From contig NZ_LMSD01000010.1 in the NCBI RefSeq assembly GCF_001428045.1, positions 64,385 to 128,384 of the forward strand: a stretch of 64,000 nt of DNA, given 5' to 3'. Origin of the DNA: Paenibacillus sp. Soil750 (GTDB lineage: Bacteria > Bacillota > Bacilli > Paenibacillales > NBRC-103111). Positions 42,098 to 51,743 of the stretch are shown piece after piece (the stretch's first letter is position 1; each line of letters opens with the position of its first letter). Made by a program: the position numbers and the translations under genes. The notes under the pieces were generated by a model. It saw only the letters and a program-made list of their open reading frames with translations. It was not told the DNA's origin and ran no database searches.

Positions 42098-42881
42098 CGC
42101 GTTCAACTCTCCTTCCGAGGTAGACTTCCGCCACTTTATCGTCATTCTGAATCTCTTGCATGGTGCCTTCGCGCAGGACAGTTCCTTCATGGAGAACTGT
42201 TACCATTCTAGCGAATTGGCGTACGAAAGCCATGTCGTGCTCAACGACGATAATCGTTTGATTCGCTGCAATTTCATGGAGCAGCTCCCCTGTCTTCTCT
42301 GTTTCACTATCCGTCATGCCAGCAGCGGGCTCATCGAGCAGCAAGAGATCAGGCTCTTGCATGAGCAGCATGCCGATTTCAAGCCACTGCTTCTCCCCAT
42401 GGGAGAGGGAGCCTGCACGTTCTTTGGCTTTAGTTTGCAGACCGATCATATCAAGTCTGAGGTGAAGTCGTTCTCTTTGTTCACTTGTGGTTTTGGCCCA
42501 AAGCGCGCTGAGAAGGCCGCGCTGCTGCTTCATGGATAGCGCCAAATTTTCAAACACTGTCAAAGTCGAGAAAACGGTAGGCGCCTGGAATTTGCGTCCA
42601 ATCCCAAGCTGAGCAATTTGGTGCTCTTGATGCTTGGTGAGATCAATCGAATCCTTGAATATGACGTGGCCTTGGGAAGGCTTTACTTTGCCGCAAATGA
42701 CATCAAGCAGCGTTGTTTTGCCTGCACCATTCGGACCGATAAGGAAGCGGAGTTCTCCTTGTTTTAACGAGAAATCAAGATTTCGTAAGGCTTTGAAACC
42801 GTCGAAGTTCACCTCAAGTCCCTTGACGCTCAGGATTGTCTCGTCAGTTGTCGGTTGTTGTTTCGCTAATTGTCCTAGCAT
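42090..42881 (-). CDS. urtD: urea ABC transporter ATP-binding subunit UrtD
   Basis: A 263-residue LivG-type ATPase: Walker A GPNGAGKTT, UrtD-like signature LSHGEKQWLEIGM and Walker B LLLLDEPAAGM. The LSHGEKQWLE variant is characteristic of UrtD. ATG 42879-42881 has AAAGGGGAA seven bases upstream, so the extension to 42983 is not used. With UrtE it powers high-affinity urea import through UrtB/UrtC. Confidence 0.94.
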   Translation of the reverse strand: MLGQLAKQQPTTDETILSVKGLEVNFDGFKALRNLDFSLKQGELRFLIGPNGAGKTTLLDVICGKVKPSQGHVIFKDSIDLTKHQEHQIAQLGIGRKFQAPTVFSTLTVFENLALSMKQQRGLLSALWAKTTSEQRERLHLRLDMIGLQTKAKERAGSLSHGEKQWLEIGMLLMQEPDLLLLDEPAAGMTDSETEKTGELLHEIAANQTIIVVEHDMAFVRQFARMVTVLHEGTVLREGTMQEIQNDDKVAEVYLGRRVERGA

Positions 42882-42916
42882 TGAAATGTTCCCCTTTCCG
42901 GTTTGCATAAGCTCGG

Positions 42917-44005
42917 TTAAGTTTCTATGACTTCTTGCGATGTAGAGATCTGCTTCGGATGCTGTTTTCTGTCTCTTTTCCAATTAGAGAAATAGTGGGT
43001 CAATGTGCCAACGATTCCCTTCGGTAGTAAAAGAACAACGACGATGAACATGGCGCCAAGCATGATGGGCCACCAAGCCGGATAGGCTTCGCTAAAGGTT
43101 GTTTTAGCTGCATTCGTAACTAATGCTCCAAGAACAGCTCCGCCAATTGTTGAACGACCGCCAATGGCTACCCATAGCACCATTTCAATAGATGGTACAA
43201 TACCCATTTGTGCAGGGGAGATAATCCCTTCTTGAAGTACGAAGAGCACGCCGGCAAGCCCAGCTAACCCTGCGGAGAGGCAGTAGATAAATACCTTATA
43301 CGTAACGGGATTATAGCCAATGAAACGCACCCGATTCTCACCATCACGAATGGCTGTGAGAATGTTGCCAAGTCTGCTAGTCACTAGCATCGTGCTAAGG
43401 ATCAACACGACGAGTACGACAGCTAAAGTGAGATAGAAAAACAGCAGCTTTGTTGATTGTGACTGTAGATTCAGACCGAGAAAGGTCGTAAAATTCGTCA
43501 AACCATTCGTCCCGCCTGTATAACCTTGCTGCCCAACGAAGAGCGTCACCGTAATGATGACTAAGGCTTGGGATAAAATGGAGAAGAATGCGCCTTTGAT
43601 CCGATTGCGGAACGTGAAATATCCAAGGATGAAGGCGACGATCATCGGTACAATGAGCGCTAATAGGAACGCGGCCGCGGCACTGTGGAACGGCACCCAG
43701 AACCACGGCAAGCTTTTGACACCACTCCAGGACATGAAATCAGGCAATTGATTTGGCGTGGAGGCCAGCTTCAAGTGCATGGCCATACAATAAGCGCCGA
43801 GACCGAAATAAACGCCATGACCAAGGCTCAAAATGCCGGTATATCCCCAGATTAAATCAATTCCGATCGCGATAATGGCATAAGCCAGGAATTTGCCGAG
43901 TAAGGATAAACGAAAGTCAGACAAGAATAGGGGGGCAAGCGCGATGAGTAGTAGGCAGATCCCATAGATGGTTAGTTTGAGCTTAGATTGTTTGGCAAAA
44001 AGCAT
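42917..44005 (-). CDS. urtC: urea ABC transporter permease UrtC
   Basis: A 362-residue LivM-type permease with about ten helices and the conserved [19 protein letters not shown] and [16 protein letters not shown] segments. It pairs with UrtB to form the urea channel. Small gap (22 bases) to urtB. Confidence 0.94.
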   Translation of the reverse strand: MLFAKQSKLKLTIYGICLLLIALAPLFLSDFRLSLLGKFLAYAIIAIGIDLIWGYTGILSLGHGVYFGLGAYCMAMHLKLASTPNQLPDFMSWSGVKSLPWFWVPFHSAAAAFLLALIVPMIVAFILGYFTFRNRIKGAFFSILSQALVIITVTLFVGQQGYTGGTNGLTNFTTFLGLNLQSQSTKLLFFYLTLAVVLVVLILSTMLVTSRLGNILTAIRDGENRVRFIGYNPVTYKVFIYCLSAGLAGLAGVLFVLQEGIISPAQMGIVPSIEMVLWVAIGGRSTIGGAVLGALVTNAAKTTFSEAYPAWWPIMLGAMFIVVVLLLPKGIVGTLTHYFSNWKRDRKQHPKQISTSQEVIET

Positions 44006-44027
44006 AGATGGTAGTCACATCCTTTCT

Positions 44028-44933
44028 TCAATCTAAGGATCTCGAACGCATCGTTACAAGTCCCATTGGTTTCCATTGTAGGAAGGCGATGATCAGTGTA
44101 AATACAAGTACCTTACCGAGTGTAGCGCTGGTTGTATATTCCAATGCTGTATTGAATACGCCGATTCCTAACGCACCAGCTACAGTGCCGATTAGCTTGC
44201 CGATTCCGCCAAGTACGACGACCATGAAGGCATCTACAATATAATAGGTCCCAATTGTGGGCCCGATCGGTCCAAGTAAAGATAGGGCACAACCGGCGAT
44301 ACCTGCCATAGCGGATCCGAAAGCGAAGGATTGGGCATCAACTCTACGGGTAGATATTCCTAAACATGAAGCCATTTGGCGATTTTGCATAACCGCTCTC
44401 ATGCGTCTTCCGCCAGCAGAGTGATAGAGATACAGATAGATAATCAAGATGCATAATGCCACAAGCCCAATGATAAAGAGTCTCTTATATGGAAGAATTA
44501 AGTCTGCCGTTACATGCCATCCGCCTTCTAGCCATTGTGGTGCTTTCACAGCGACGTTAGGAGCGCCGAAGATGGATCGCGCAATTTGCTGTAAGGCAAG
44601 GGAAACGCCCCAGGTAGCGAGTAGGCTATCCAACGGTCTGCCGTACATGAAGCGAATGAGTACAACTTCGAGTAGCCAGCCTATGGCGAAAGCAACGACA
44701 AAGGCGACGCCGAGTGAAACGACGAAATACCAGCCGAATGCAGAAGCGGGCATATACGATTGAAACCATTTCTGTACGAGGTAGGCCATATAAGCACCGA
44801 TCATAATAAATTCGCCGTGCGCCATATTCATGACGTTCATGAGACCGAAGGTAATGGCGAGACCGATTGCGATCAAAAGCAGAATGGAACTTAAGCTGAG
44901 TCCGTTAAATATTTGGAGCAGCAGCAAACTCAT
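44028..44933 (-). CDS. urtB: urea ABC transporter permease UrtB
   Basis: A 301-residue LivH-type permease with about eight helices and the segments ITFGLMNVMNMAHGEFIMIGAY and GCALSLLGPIGPTIGTYY. ATG 44931-44933 has AAAGGAGAT eight bases upstream; the frame extension to 45014 reads through the urtA-urtB hairpin and is not used. Confidence 0.94.
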   Translation of the reverse strand: MSLLLLQIFNGLSLSSILLLIAIGLAITFGLMNVMNMAHGEFIMIGAYMAYLVQKWFQSYMPASAFGWYFVVSLGVAFVVAFAIGWLLEVVLIRFMYGRPLDSLLATWGVSLALQQIARSIFGAPNVAVKAPQWLEGGWHVTADLILPYKRLFIIGLVALCILIIYLYLYHSAGGRRMRAVMQNRQMASCLGISTRRVDAQSFAFGSAMAGIAGCALSLLGPIGPTIGTYYIVDAFMVVVLGGIGKLIGTVAGALGIGVFNTALEYTTSATLGKVLVFTLIIAFLQWKPMGLVTMRSRSLD

Positions 44934-44972
44934 GGCAACATCTCCTTTCTGAAGTGGGAGTAAAATGATGAA

Positions 44973-45004
44973 ATCCAGGACTGCGGTTAAGCAGTCCTGG
45001 TTTC
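44973..45004 (-). terminator. attenuating hairpin between urtA and urtB
   Basis: Perfect arms CCAGGACTGC and GCAGTCCTGG around GGTTAA. It probably lowers permease/ATPase transcription relative to the abundant binding protein. Confidence 0.8.
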
Positions 45005-45024
45005 TGAGTACCAACTTGTAAGGA

Positions 45025-46272
45025 TTATTTCGTTACTTCTGTGCCCCAAGGGTATGTTTTGAGGAATGGATCTGGTTTGAGTGCTTTACCAGAATTCCAA
45101 ATTTCTTTGATTTGGCCATCTGCTGTAATTTGGCCGATACGTGCTGTTTTGTAAATATGTTGATTCTCACCATCAATGGTGACTTTACCTTCAGGTGAAT
45201 TCCACTCGATTCCTTTGGCTGCTGCTTTTACTTTCTCTACATCAAAGGAACCTGCTTTTTTCACAGCTTCAGCCCACAGATACACAGCAGTGTACCCAGC
45301 TTCAATTGGATCATCCGTTACGCGGTCCTTACCGTATTTGGCTTTGTAAGCCTCAACGAACTTCTTGTTTTCAGGTGTATCTGTTGTTTGATAGTAATTC
45401 CATGCTGTGTAGTGACCATCGAGAACGGAAGCACCGATACCACGGACTTCTTCTTCGGCAATACTCACGGACATAGTTGTTAAATCTTTAGCCGAAATTC
45501 CAGCATCTTTCAGCTGCTTGAAGAAAGCAACGTTACTATCACCGTTCAATGTGTTGAAGACAACGTCTGGTTTTTCCTTTTTAATCTTACTAATGATTGT
45601 ATTGTAGTCCGTGTGTCCAAGCGGTGTATATTCTTCAGCAACCAATGTTCCGCCATCCGCTTTCAACTGCTCTTTAATAATTTTGTTGGCTGTTCTAGGG
45701 AAGACGTAGTCGGAACCAAGGAGGAAGAATTTCTTGCCTTTGTTTTGTAGAAGCCATGTTACTGCGGGGATGATTTGTTGGTTCGTTGTTGCACCGATGT
45801 AGAAGATGTTAGGTGAGGATTCTACACCTTCATACTGTACCGGGTACCACAGTAATCCTTTGTTTTGCTCGACAACCGGTAGTACTGCTTTACGGCTAGC
45901 CGATGTCCAACAACCGAAAATTGTTACTACGCTGTCTTTTTGCAGGAGCTTCTTTGTCTTCTCTGCAAAAGTTGGCCAATCCGATGCCCCATCTTCGATC
46001 ACGGGTTTAATCTTCTTGCCCAATAGTCCCCCAGCTGCATTAATTTCATCAATCGCCATGAGCTCAGCATCTCGAACAGATACCTCACTGATGGACATTG
46101 TACCTGTTAGTGAGTGAAGAATACCCACTGGTACGGTATCGCCAGATGTTGAAGCCACAGGTGCAGTCGTCGTAGAGGTGGTAGATTCTGTCTTCGCACA
46201 GCCGGCCGCTACTAACATCAAAGCCATACTTAGTGCAACTGTAAGCTTACCTTTGTTTCTTATCTCTCTCAT
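45025..46272 (-). CDS. urtA: urea ABC transporter substrate-binding lipoprotein UrtA
   Basis: A 415-residue Peripla_BP_5-type binding protein. Lipobox LVAAGC with lipidated C25, then a Ser/Thr-rich linker. The mature part has [17 protein letters not shown] and [19 protein letters not shown], as in UrtA proteins. It captures urea (or short amides) outside the membrane. ATG 46272 with AAGGGAG in front. First gene of the leftward urt operon, under GlnR/TnrA-type sites shared with the urease operon. Confidence 0.95.
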   Translation of the reverse strand: MREIRNKGKLTVALSMALMLVAAGCAKTESTTSTTTAPVASTSGDTVPVGILHSLTGTMSISEVSVRDAELMAIDEINAAGGLLGKKIKPVIEDGASDWPTFAEKTKKLLQKDSVVTIFGCWTSASRKAVLPVVEQNKGLLWYPVQYEGVESSPNIFYIGATTNQQIIPAVTWLLQNKGKKFFLLGSDYVFPRTANKIIKEQLKADGGTLVAEEYTPLGHTDYNTIISKIKKEKPDVVFNTLNGDSNVAFFKQLKDAGISAKDLTTMSVSIAEEEVRGIGASVLDGHYTAWNYYQTTDTPENKKFVEAYKAKYGKDRVTDDPIEAGYTAVYLWAEAVKKAGSFDVEKVKAAAKGIEWNSPEGKVTIDGENQHIYKTARIGQITADGQIKEIWNSGKALKPDPFLKTYPWGTEVTK

Positions 46273-46317
46273 TCACGTCCCACTCCCTTGCCTTACAAGA
46301 TTTGGATTACATGGCTT

Positions 46318-46347
46318 ATGATAAATGGCGATACAAGTCAATGTCAA
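46318..46347 (-). promoter_or_regulatory. urtA promoter
   Basis: On the minus strand TTGACA (46347-46342), 18-base spacer, TATCAT (46323-46318). The -35 overlaps GlnR/TnrA box 1. Confidence 0.65.
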
Positions 46348-46358
46348 CATACATGACA
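46342..46358. promoter_or_regulatory. GlnR/TnrA box 1
   Basis: TGTCAACATACATGACA fits the consensus TGTNA-N7-TNACA perfectly. Confidence 0.88.
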
Positions 46359-46456
46359 CTAATTAAATATTATTTGGTGAAAATGCACAAAACCACGTGA
46401 AATTCTTGTAAAAATCACATGAAGACGAAATATTTGTTCATTTAATACGATTTTTA

Positions 46457-46473
46457 TGTCAATATACATAACA
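46457..46473. promoter_or_regulatory. GlnR/TnrA box 2
   Basis: TGTCAATATACATAACA fits TGTNA-N7-TNACA perfectly. Its centre is about 50 bases above the likely ureA transcription start, the position used for activation by TnrA. Confidence 0.88.
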
Positions 46474-46480
46474 TTAAAGA

Positions 46481-46509
46481 TTTACAATCGTGAAATACAC
46501 GAATATAAT
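46481..46509 (+). promoter_or_regulatory. ureA promoter
   Basis: TTTACA (46481-46486), 17-base spacer, TATAAT (46504-46509). Confidence 0.8.
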
Positions 46510-46555
46510 GAGTGTAAAGGATTGCCATTATTCGGATTTAGATGAGGTGAGAAAC

Positions 46556-46858
46556 GTGCATTTAACGGAAAGAGAGAAAGAGAAGTTACTCATTACCGTA
46601 GCTGCTGACTTAGCTAGACGAAGGCTTGCCAGAGGCTTAAAGCTGAATTATCCAGAAAGTATTGCTCTGTTGACTTCCGAGATTATGGAAGGTGCAAGGG
46701 ATGGCTTGACGGTCGCACAGCTCATGGCATTCGGTACGACTATATTGAAGGCAGATCAAGTAATGGAAGGTGTGCCTCAAATGATTCACGAAGTGCAAGT
46801 GGAAGCCACGTTCCCCGATGGAACCAAATTAGTTACCGTACATGAACCTATTACTTAA
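46556..46858 (+). CDS. ureA: urease gamma subunit
   Basis: A 100-residue gamma subunit, standard length: [22 protein letters not shown] at the start and [23 protein letters not shown] at the end. GTG 46556 has GAGGTGAG nine bases upstream; the frame opens earlier, at 46490, but that part holds the promoter. First gene of ureABCFGD. Confidence 0.96.
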   Translation: MHLTEREKEKLLITVAADLARRRLARGLKLNYPESIALLTSEIMEGARDGLTVAQLMAFGTTILKADQVMEGVPQMIHEVQVEATFPDGTKLVTVHEPIT

Positions 46859-46866
46859 TTACCGAA

Positions 46867-46906
46867 ATAAACGGCTACACCGTCCTCTTAGGACGGATGC
46901 GTTTAT
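46867..46906 (+). terminator. hairpin between ureA and ureB
   Basis: ATAAACG/CGTTTAT and, inside, CCGTCCT/AGGACGG with a three-base loop. No strong T-run follows, so it may act as attenuator, mRNA stabiliser or processing site. Confidence 0.65.
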
Positions 46907-46974
46907 CTAGAAATTAAGCCAACTTATTGTGTGAAACATATTAATTCTTATATTTTCATGAAAGGGGCGAGCAC

Positions 46975-47358
46975 ATGGTTCCCGGTGAATATCGAACAGC
47001 CAAAGGTTATATAGAAATGAATGCCCTCAGACAGACAATAGAAATCATCGTTACGAATACAGGAGATCGACCGGTTCAAGTGGGGTCGCATTTTCATTTT
47101 TTTGAAGTTAATCGAGGGTTGGATTTTTCAAGAGAGCTAGCCTTTGGCATGCGCCTAGACATTCCAGCAGGAACGGCAGTTCGTTTCGAACCTGGTGAGC
47201 AGAAACCGGTTCAACTTGTCGAATTAGGCGGAGCCAAATTGAGCTACGGACTTAACAATTTGAGTCAAGGATTAGCGGTAAAAGACAAAATGCCGGCCGA
47301 AACAAAAGCTAGATGGCAGACTTGGGAGGGGATGCTCGGTGAGTCGAATAGATCGTAA
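46975..47358 (+). CDS. ureB: urease beta subunit
   Basis: A 127-residue beta subunit with the conserved [21 protein letters not shown] and [18 protein letters not shown] segments. AAAGGGGCGAG in front of ATG. Its end overlaps ureC by 20 bases. Confidence 0.96.
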   Translation: MVPGEYRTAKGYIEMNALRQTIEIIVTNTGDRPVQVGSHFHFFEVNRGLDFSRELAFGMRLDIPAGTAVRFEPGEQKPVQLVELGGAKLSYGLNNLSQGLAVKDKMPAETKARWQTWEGMLGESNRS

Positions 47359-49054
47359 GAACTATGCACTGATGTTTGGCCCTACAACAGGCGATGCCAT
47401 TCGATTGGCAGACACAGAGCTCTGGGCGCAAATCGAACATGATTACACCGTATACGGGGATGAATGTAAATTTGGCGGTGGGAAAGTCATCCGTGACGGC
47501 ATGGGACAATCTAGCGGTGCGACCCGTGCACAGGGTGTTCTAGATACCTTAATAACGAATGCTGTCATTATTGATCATTGGGGCATTGTCAAAGGTGATA
47601 TCGGTATTCGGGATGGTCATATTGTTGCTATTGGCAAAGCAGGCAACCCGGATATTATGGATGGCGTGCATCCGAATATGATCGTAGGTGCGAGTACCGA
47701 GGTTATTGCAGGTGAGGGTAAAATTATAACGGCTGGCGGCATCGACGCGCATATCCATTTCATTTGTCCGCAGCAAATTGAAACTGCGCTTTCCTCAGGT
47801 GTGACGACGATGATCGGCGGTGGTACAGGGCCAGCAACAGGCACGAATGCAACAACCTGCACACCTGGTGCATGGCACATGCAGCGGATGTTGGAGGCAG
47901 CCGAAGCATTTCCGATGAATCTGGGCTTTACCGGCAAAGGGAACTCTTCCTTCTTGGAGCCTCTGACGGAACAAATTGAAGCTGGCGCAATTGGTTTGAA
48001 GCTTCATGAGGATTGGGGAACAACGCCTGCAGCAATCGACATGTGCTTGGAAGCGGCAGATCGTTATGATGTGCAAGTAGCGATTCATACGGATACATTA
48101 AATGAAGCGGGATTTCTTGAGGATACGCTTGCAGCGATCAAAGGACGTACCATTCATACGTATCATACCGAGGGAGCGGGTGGCGGTCATGCACCGGATA
48201 TTATCCGAGCGGCCGCTGAGCTGAATGTTCTGCCCTCCTCGACAAATCCGACACGCCCGTACACGATCAATACAATCGAAGAACATTTGGATATGTTGAT
48301 GGTATGCCATCACTTGGATAGTCGAATTCCGGAAGATGTCGCTTTCGCCGATTCTCGGATTCGCCCTGAGACGATTGCAGCGGAGGATATTCTGCATGAC
48401 CTAGGCGTGTTCAGTATGCTGAGCTCCGATTCACAGGCGATGGGGCGAGTGGGTGAGGTCATTATTCGAACGTGGCAAACGGCGGATAAAATGAAAAAAC
48501 AGCGCGGACCGCTAGCTCCCGATACCGAAGACAATGATAATTTTCGAATCAAACGCTACATGGCGAAATATACAATAAATCCAGCGATTACCCACGGTAT
48601 CTCGCATCTGGTAGGGTCGATTGAACCAGGTAAATTCGCAGATTTGGTCGTTTGGAGTCCGATGTTTTTCGGTGTGAAGCCGGATCTCGTCCTTAAAGGC
48701 GGCAGCATTGCTTATGCCCAAATGGGAGATCCGAACGCATCCATCCCAACACCGCAGCCTGTATTCGGTAGACCGATGTTCGCTGCATTTGGGAAAGCGT
48801 TGACGCAAAGCTCGATTACCTTCGTTTCTCAGGCAGCGTATGACAGCGGAATCAGGGAGCGATTCGGATTGCAGAAGCGGATTGAGCCGGTGAAAGGCTG
48901 CCGCAGCATTTCGAAGAAAGATATGATTCATAACGACGGAACTCCTTCTATAGAAGTGAATCCGGAAACCTACGAGGTGAAGGTTGATGGCGAAGCCGTG
49001 ACCTGTGAGCCTGCGACAGAGCTGCCGATGGCACAGTTATATTTCTTATTTTAA
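47339..49054 (+). CDS. ureC: urease alpha (catalytic) subunit
   Basis: The 571-residue nickel-dependent catalytic subunit that hydrolyses urea to ammonia and carbamate. All key residues are visible: H138 and H140 (DAHIHF), carbamylated K221 (GLKLHEDWG), H250, H276 ([12 protein letters not shown]), D364 (LSSDSQAMG) and flap C323-H324. GTG start with GGGAGGGG in front, translated in overlap with ureB. Confidence 0.98.
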   Translation: MSRIDRKNYALMFGPTTGDAIRLADTELWAQIEHDYTVYGDECKFGGGKVIRDGMGQSSGATRAQGVLDTLITNAVIIDHWGIVKGDIGIRDGHIVAIGKAGNPDIMDGVHPNMIVGASTEVIAGEGKIITAGGIDAHIHFICPQQIETALSSGVTTMIGGGTGPATGTNATTCTPGAWHMQRMLEAAEAFPMNLGFTGKGNSSFLEPLTEQIEAGAIGLKLHEDWGTTPAAIDMCLEAADRYDVQVAIHTDTLNEAGFLEDTLAAIKGRTIHTYHTEGAGGGHAPDIIRAAAELNVLPSSTNPTRPYTINTIEEHLDMLMVCHHLDSRIPEDVAFADSRIRPETIAAEDILHDLGVFSMLSSDSQAMGRVGEVIIRTWQTADKMKKQRGPLAPDTEDNDNFRIKRYMAKYTINPAITHGISHLVGSIEPGKFADLVVWSPMFFGVKPDLVLKGGSIAYAQMGDPNASIPTPQPVFGRPMFAAFGKALTQSSITFVSQAAYDSGIRERFGLQKRIEPVKGCRSISKKDMIHNDGTPSIEVNPETYEVKVDGEAVTCEPATELPMAQLYFLF

Positions 49055-49090
49055 ATAGAATGGAAGAAAGTCCCGACCGAGGTGACAACA

Positions 49091-49795
49091 ATGACTGCGT
49101 TAGAACATCCGCCGTTCCATTGGTTAGCCTATCAGCAACTGTTGGATTCGGCGCTTCCGATTGGTGGGTTTTCCCACTCCTTTGGACTGGAAACACTTGT
49201 CCAGCAAGGGAGATTGACGACAATCTCCGAACTGGAAGCCTATATTCGGTCGATGCTTGCGGGAAGCTGGGCATCTTCGGATGCCATGGTCATTAAAGCG
49301 GCTTATCTGTACATCCCTCGAGCGGAGTTGGGGCAGCTTTGGGATCTCGACCACATGCTTCATGTGCAGAGGGTAGGGAGTGAGACGCGGAGCGGCGTTC
49401 AGAAAATGGGGCGCAGATTGCTCCAATTATCACGTTCGCTGTATCCGGAGCTGAATTGGCAGCCGCTCGATAATGCGGTAAGTGTTGGGAGATGCAGCTC
49501 GAATCATCCCGTTGTTCATGGTTGGGTGAGCTACCATTTAGGCGTTCCTCTCCATCAGGCTGCTGAAGGTTATCTATATACGTGTATCATGACTTGTATC
49601 AATAGTGCGCTCAGGCTAATGTCCATTGGACAAACGCAAGGTCAGATGCTGCTTGCGAAGCTCGTTCCTTTGACAGGAAGTGAATGGCAGCGAGTTTCAC
49701 ATCTGGATCCAATGGAAGCTTACACGAATTCACCAGCGGCTGATTTAGCTATGATGCAGCATGAAACGTTATATTCACGTTTATTTATGTCATAG
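49091..49795 (+). CDS. ureF: urease accessory protein UreF
   Basis: A 234-residue helical accessory protein with SALPIGGFSHSFGLETLVQQG and the Met-rich C-terminus. It bridges UreD-bound apo-urease and UreG during nickel insertion. GAGGTGAC favours ATG 49091 over the GTG nine bases earlier. No ureE gene lies between ureC and ureF, where it is often found. Confidence 0.95.
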   Translation: MTALEHPPFHWLAYQQLLDSALPIGGFSHSFGLETLVQQGRLTTISELEAYIRSMLAGSWASSDAMVIKAAYLYIPRAELGQLWDLDHMLHVQRVGSETRSGVQKMGRRLLQLSRSLYPELNWQPLDNAVSVGRCSSNHPVVHGWVSYHLGVPLHQAAEGYLYTCIMTCINSALRLMSIGQTQGQMLLAKLVPLTGSEWQRVSHLDPMEAYTNSPAADLAMMQHETLYSRLFMS

Positions 49796-49831
49796 AAGGA
49801 AATCTAAGTATATATCTGAGGAGGAATTACT

Positions 49832-50494
49832 ATGTGTCAAGGAAACGGTCATCATCATCATCACGAATGGGAGAAGCCAGCAGCAGATCGCAATCGCCCG
49901 ATGCGAATTGGGATCGGAGGTCCTGTAGGTTCAGGCAAAACAGCGCTAGTAGAACGCTTGGCAAGAAAGCTGAATGACCGCTATAGTATCGCAGTTATTA
50001 CGAATGACATCTATACGAAGGAAGATGCACGTATTTTGATTAGTTCTGAGGCATTGCCAGAAGAGCGTATCATTGGAGTAGAAACAGGTGGATGTCCGCA
50101 TACGGCGATCCGTGAGGATGCGTCGATGAATTTCGAAGCGATTGAAGAACTGGAGAGACGATTTGAGAATCTCGATATTATTTTCATTGAGAGTGGCGGT
50201 GATAATTTGGCAGCTGCATTCAGTCCGGAGCTCGTGGATCGCTTCATCTATATTATTGATGTGGCTCAAGGGGAGAAAATCCCTCGTAAAGGCGGACCTG
50301 GCATCATGCGTTCGGATATGCTAATCATTAACAAAATCGATCTTGCCCCTTATGTCGGCGCCAGCTTAGAAGTCATGGATTCCGATACCAAAAAAATGCG
50401 CGGCGAGCGTCCCTATATCTTCTCAAACTTGATGGGTGGTACAGGGGTGGATGATATCGTGTCTTGGGTGGAGACGGAGTTCAGCCATGCCTAA
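49832..50494 (+). CDS. ureG: urease accessory GTPase UreG with His-rich N-terminus
   Basis: A 220-residue GTPase: P-loop GPVGSGKT (residues 30-37), [17 protein letters not shown] and the NKIDLAP specificity motif. It supplies GTP-driven nickel delivery. The N-terminus has five histidines in a row (7-11), as in UreG proteins of organisms that lack a His-tailed UreE, and no ureE is present in this operon. Strong GAGGAGGAAT ribosome binding site. Confidence 0.96.
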   Translation: MCQGNGHHHHHEWEKPAADRNRPMRIGIGGPVGSGKTALVERLARKLNDRYSIAVITNDIYTKEDARILISSEALPEERIIGVETGGCPHTAIREDASMNFEAIEELERRFENLDIIFIESGGDNLAAAFSPELVDRFIYIIDVAQGEKIPRKGGPGIMRSDMLIINKIDLAPYVGASLEVMDSDTKKMRGERPYIFSNLMGGTGVDDIVSWVETEFSHA

Positions 50495-51341
50495 GCTGAC
50501 TGGGGAGATATCCGCACATTTTGCGGTGCGCAGCGGCTTCACGCGGCTTGTACACAAATATCATGCCTCCCCGCTCAAAATCGCCAAAACGTTTCGTTAT
50601 GAAAATGAAACGTGCTTAGATGGTGCCGCGCCCAAGGATCAATTGGGCGTTTATATGATGGATTGCTCACCTGGGCTGATGGCCGGTGATCATTATGAAA
50701 TTAGCGTGCGCCTTGAAGAGGGCGCACGTGTTTTTCTAACGAACCAGTCTTTCACGAAGGTGCATCCTGCGGCTGAAAATCAAGGAAGTACGCAGCATCA
50801 GATACTTCGACTTGAATCTGATGCGTTGCTTGAGTATATGCCGGAGCCTTTAATGCTCTATAAGGATGCTGACTTATTCGCAGAAACGGAGGTACATCTA
50901 TCGAGAGGATCGACATTGGTTTTCTCCGATGTCCTTTGTCCCGGTCGCACACAGCGAGGGGAGATATTTCACTATACAAGGTATGTGAACAGGATGAAGG
51001 TCTGGTATGAAGGCGAGCTGATCTTCTATCAGAATCAGCGTGTTGAACCAGGGACGATGGAGCTGTCTTCACCAGGTTGCTGGGAAGGCGAGACGCATAT
51101 GGGCAATCTGTTTGTCTTCTCAGACCGGCTTGGTCCACGCCACCTTGAAGTCATAGTGGACAAATTAAGTCAGCTGGAAGGCCAAACGGTTCGAGTAGGA
51201 GCAAGTCTAACTTACAAATATGGACTTGTTGTGAACGTCATGGGAAGGCATGCCTGGGAGCTGCAAGATGTCTTGACGAAGGCATGGCATCAAATCCGCA
51301 GCAGCTTATTGGATTTAACGCCGTTGCTAGTGAATAAATAG
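50487..51341 (+). CDS. ureD: urease accessory protein UreD (UreH)
   Basis: A 284-residue strand-rich accessory protein that binds apo-urease first. Conserved parts are [31 protein letters not shown] and [18 protein letters not shown] 50487 overlaps the ureG stop by eight bases; the frame extension is inside ureG. Last gene of the operon. Confidence 0.94.
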   Translation: MPKLTGEISAHFAVRSGFTRLVHKYHASPLKIAKTFRYENETCLDGAAPKDQLGVYMMDCSPGLMAGDHYEISVRLEEGARVFLTNQSFTKVHPAAENQGSTQHQILRLESDALLEYMPEPLMLYKDADLFAETEVHLSRGSTLVFSDVLCPGRTQRGEIFHYTRYVNRMKVWYEGELIFYQNQRVEPGTMELSSPGCWEGETHMGNLFVFSDRLGPRHLEVIVDKLSQLEGQTVRVGASLTYKYGLVVNVMGRHAWELQDVLTKAWHQIRSSLLDLTPLLVNK

Positions 51342-51342
51342 G

Positions 51343-51378
51343 AAGAGGAGGCAGGTTATAACCTGCCTCCTCTTTCTA
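51343..51378 (+). terminator. terminator of the urease operon
   Basis: A long perfect hairpin, GAAGAGGAGGCAGGTTA with TAACCTGCCTCCTCTTTC, ending in a T-rich tail. Confidence 0.93.
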
Positions 51379-51658
51379 TTTACCACATAACCTGCCTGCG
51401 GGTGGGGAATAGGTTTAACGCTAAAGCTTATGGACACAATCCCATTAGCTCAGAATCGTCGGACGTTTGCTAACCTGAGCGAAGGGGATAGTGGCGATAG
51501 ATCGCTTTATGAGCGCATAGATACGGGCGTTAAGGTGTTCCACGCGTTAATCCTCACAACTTTTTCACATATTCCAAAATGGAATCGAATGGTAAGTGCA
51601 TTTTCCACGCATACTGGAAGGGAGAATCGACAATATGATGACAACTGCCCGTGCTTCA
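51379..51658. other. non-coding segment between urease operon and ctaB promoter
   Basis: About 280 bases. No frame with a ribosome binding site. Several short perfect stems are seen (GCTCAG/CTGAGC around 51449-51481; GCGAT/ATCGC around 51494-51505), which could be a small RNA or just chance. Nothing I recognise. Confidence 0.3.
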
Positions 51659-51687
51659 TTGTCAAATGATGTAGGGGTTGGTATGAT
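51659..51687 (+). promoter_or_regulatory. ctaB promoter
   Basis: TTGTCA (51659-51664), 17-base spacer, TATGAT (51682-51687) with an extended TGG. Confidence 0.78.
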
Positions 51688-51743
51688 GAGAATGTTCATT
51701 AAGATGTAGGATCGGAAATTCGACATAGAGGAGGTAAACGCAC

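Noticed and set aside
47617-48931. Several antisense frames in ureC
   Set aside because: All lie within a complete, well-conserved gene and show no independent signals.
51430-51669. 79-residue frame before ctaB
   Set aside because: No ribosome binding site, no protein-like pattern, and it runs into the ctaB promoter.
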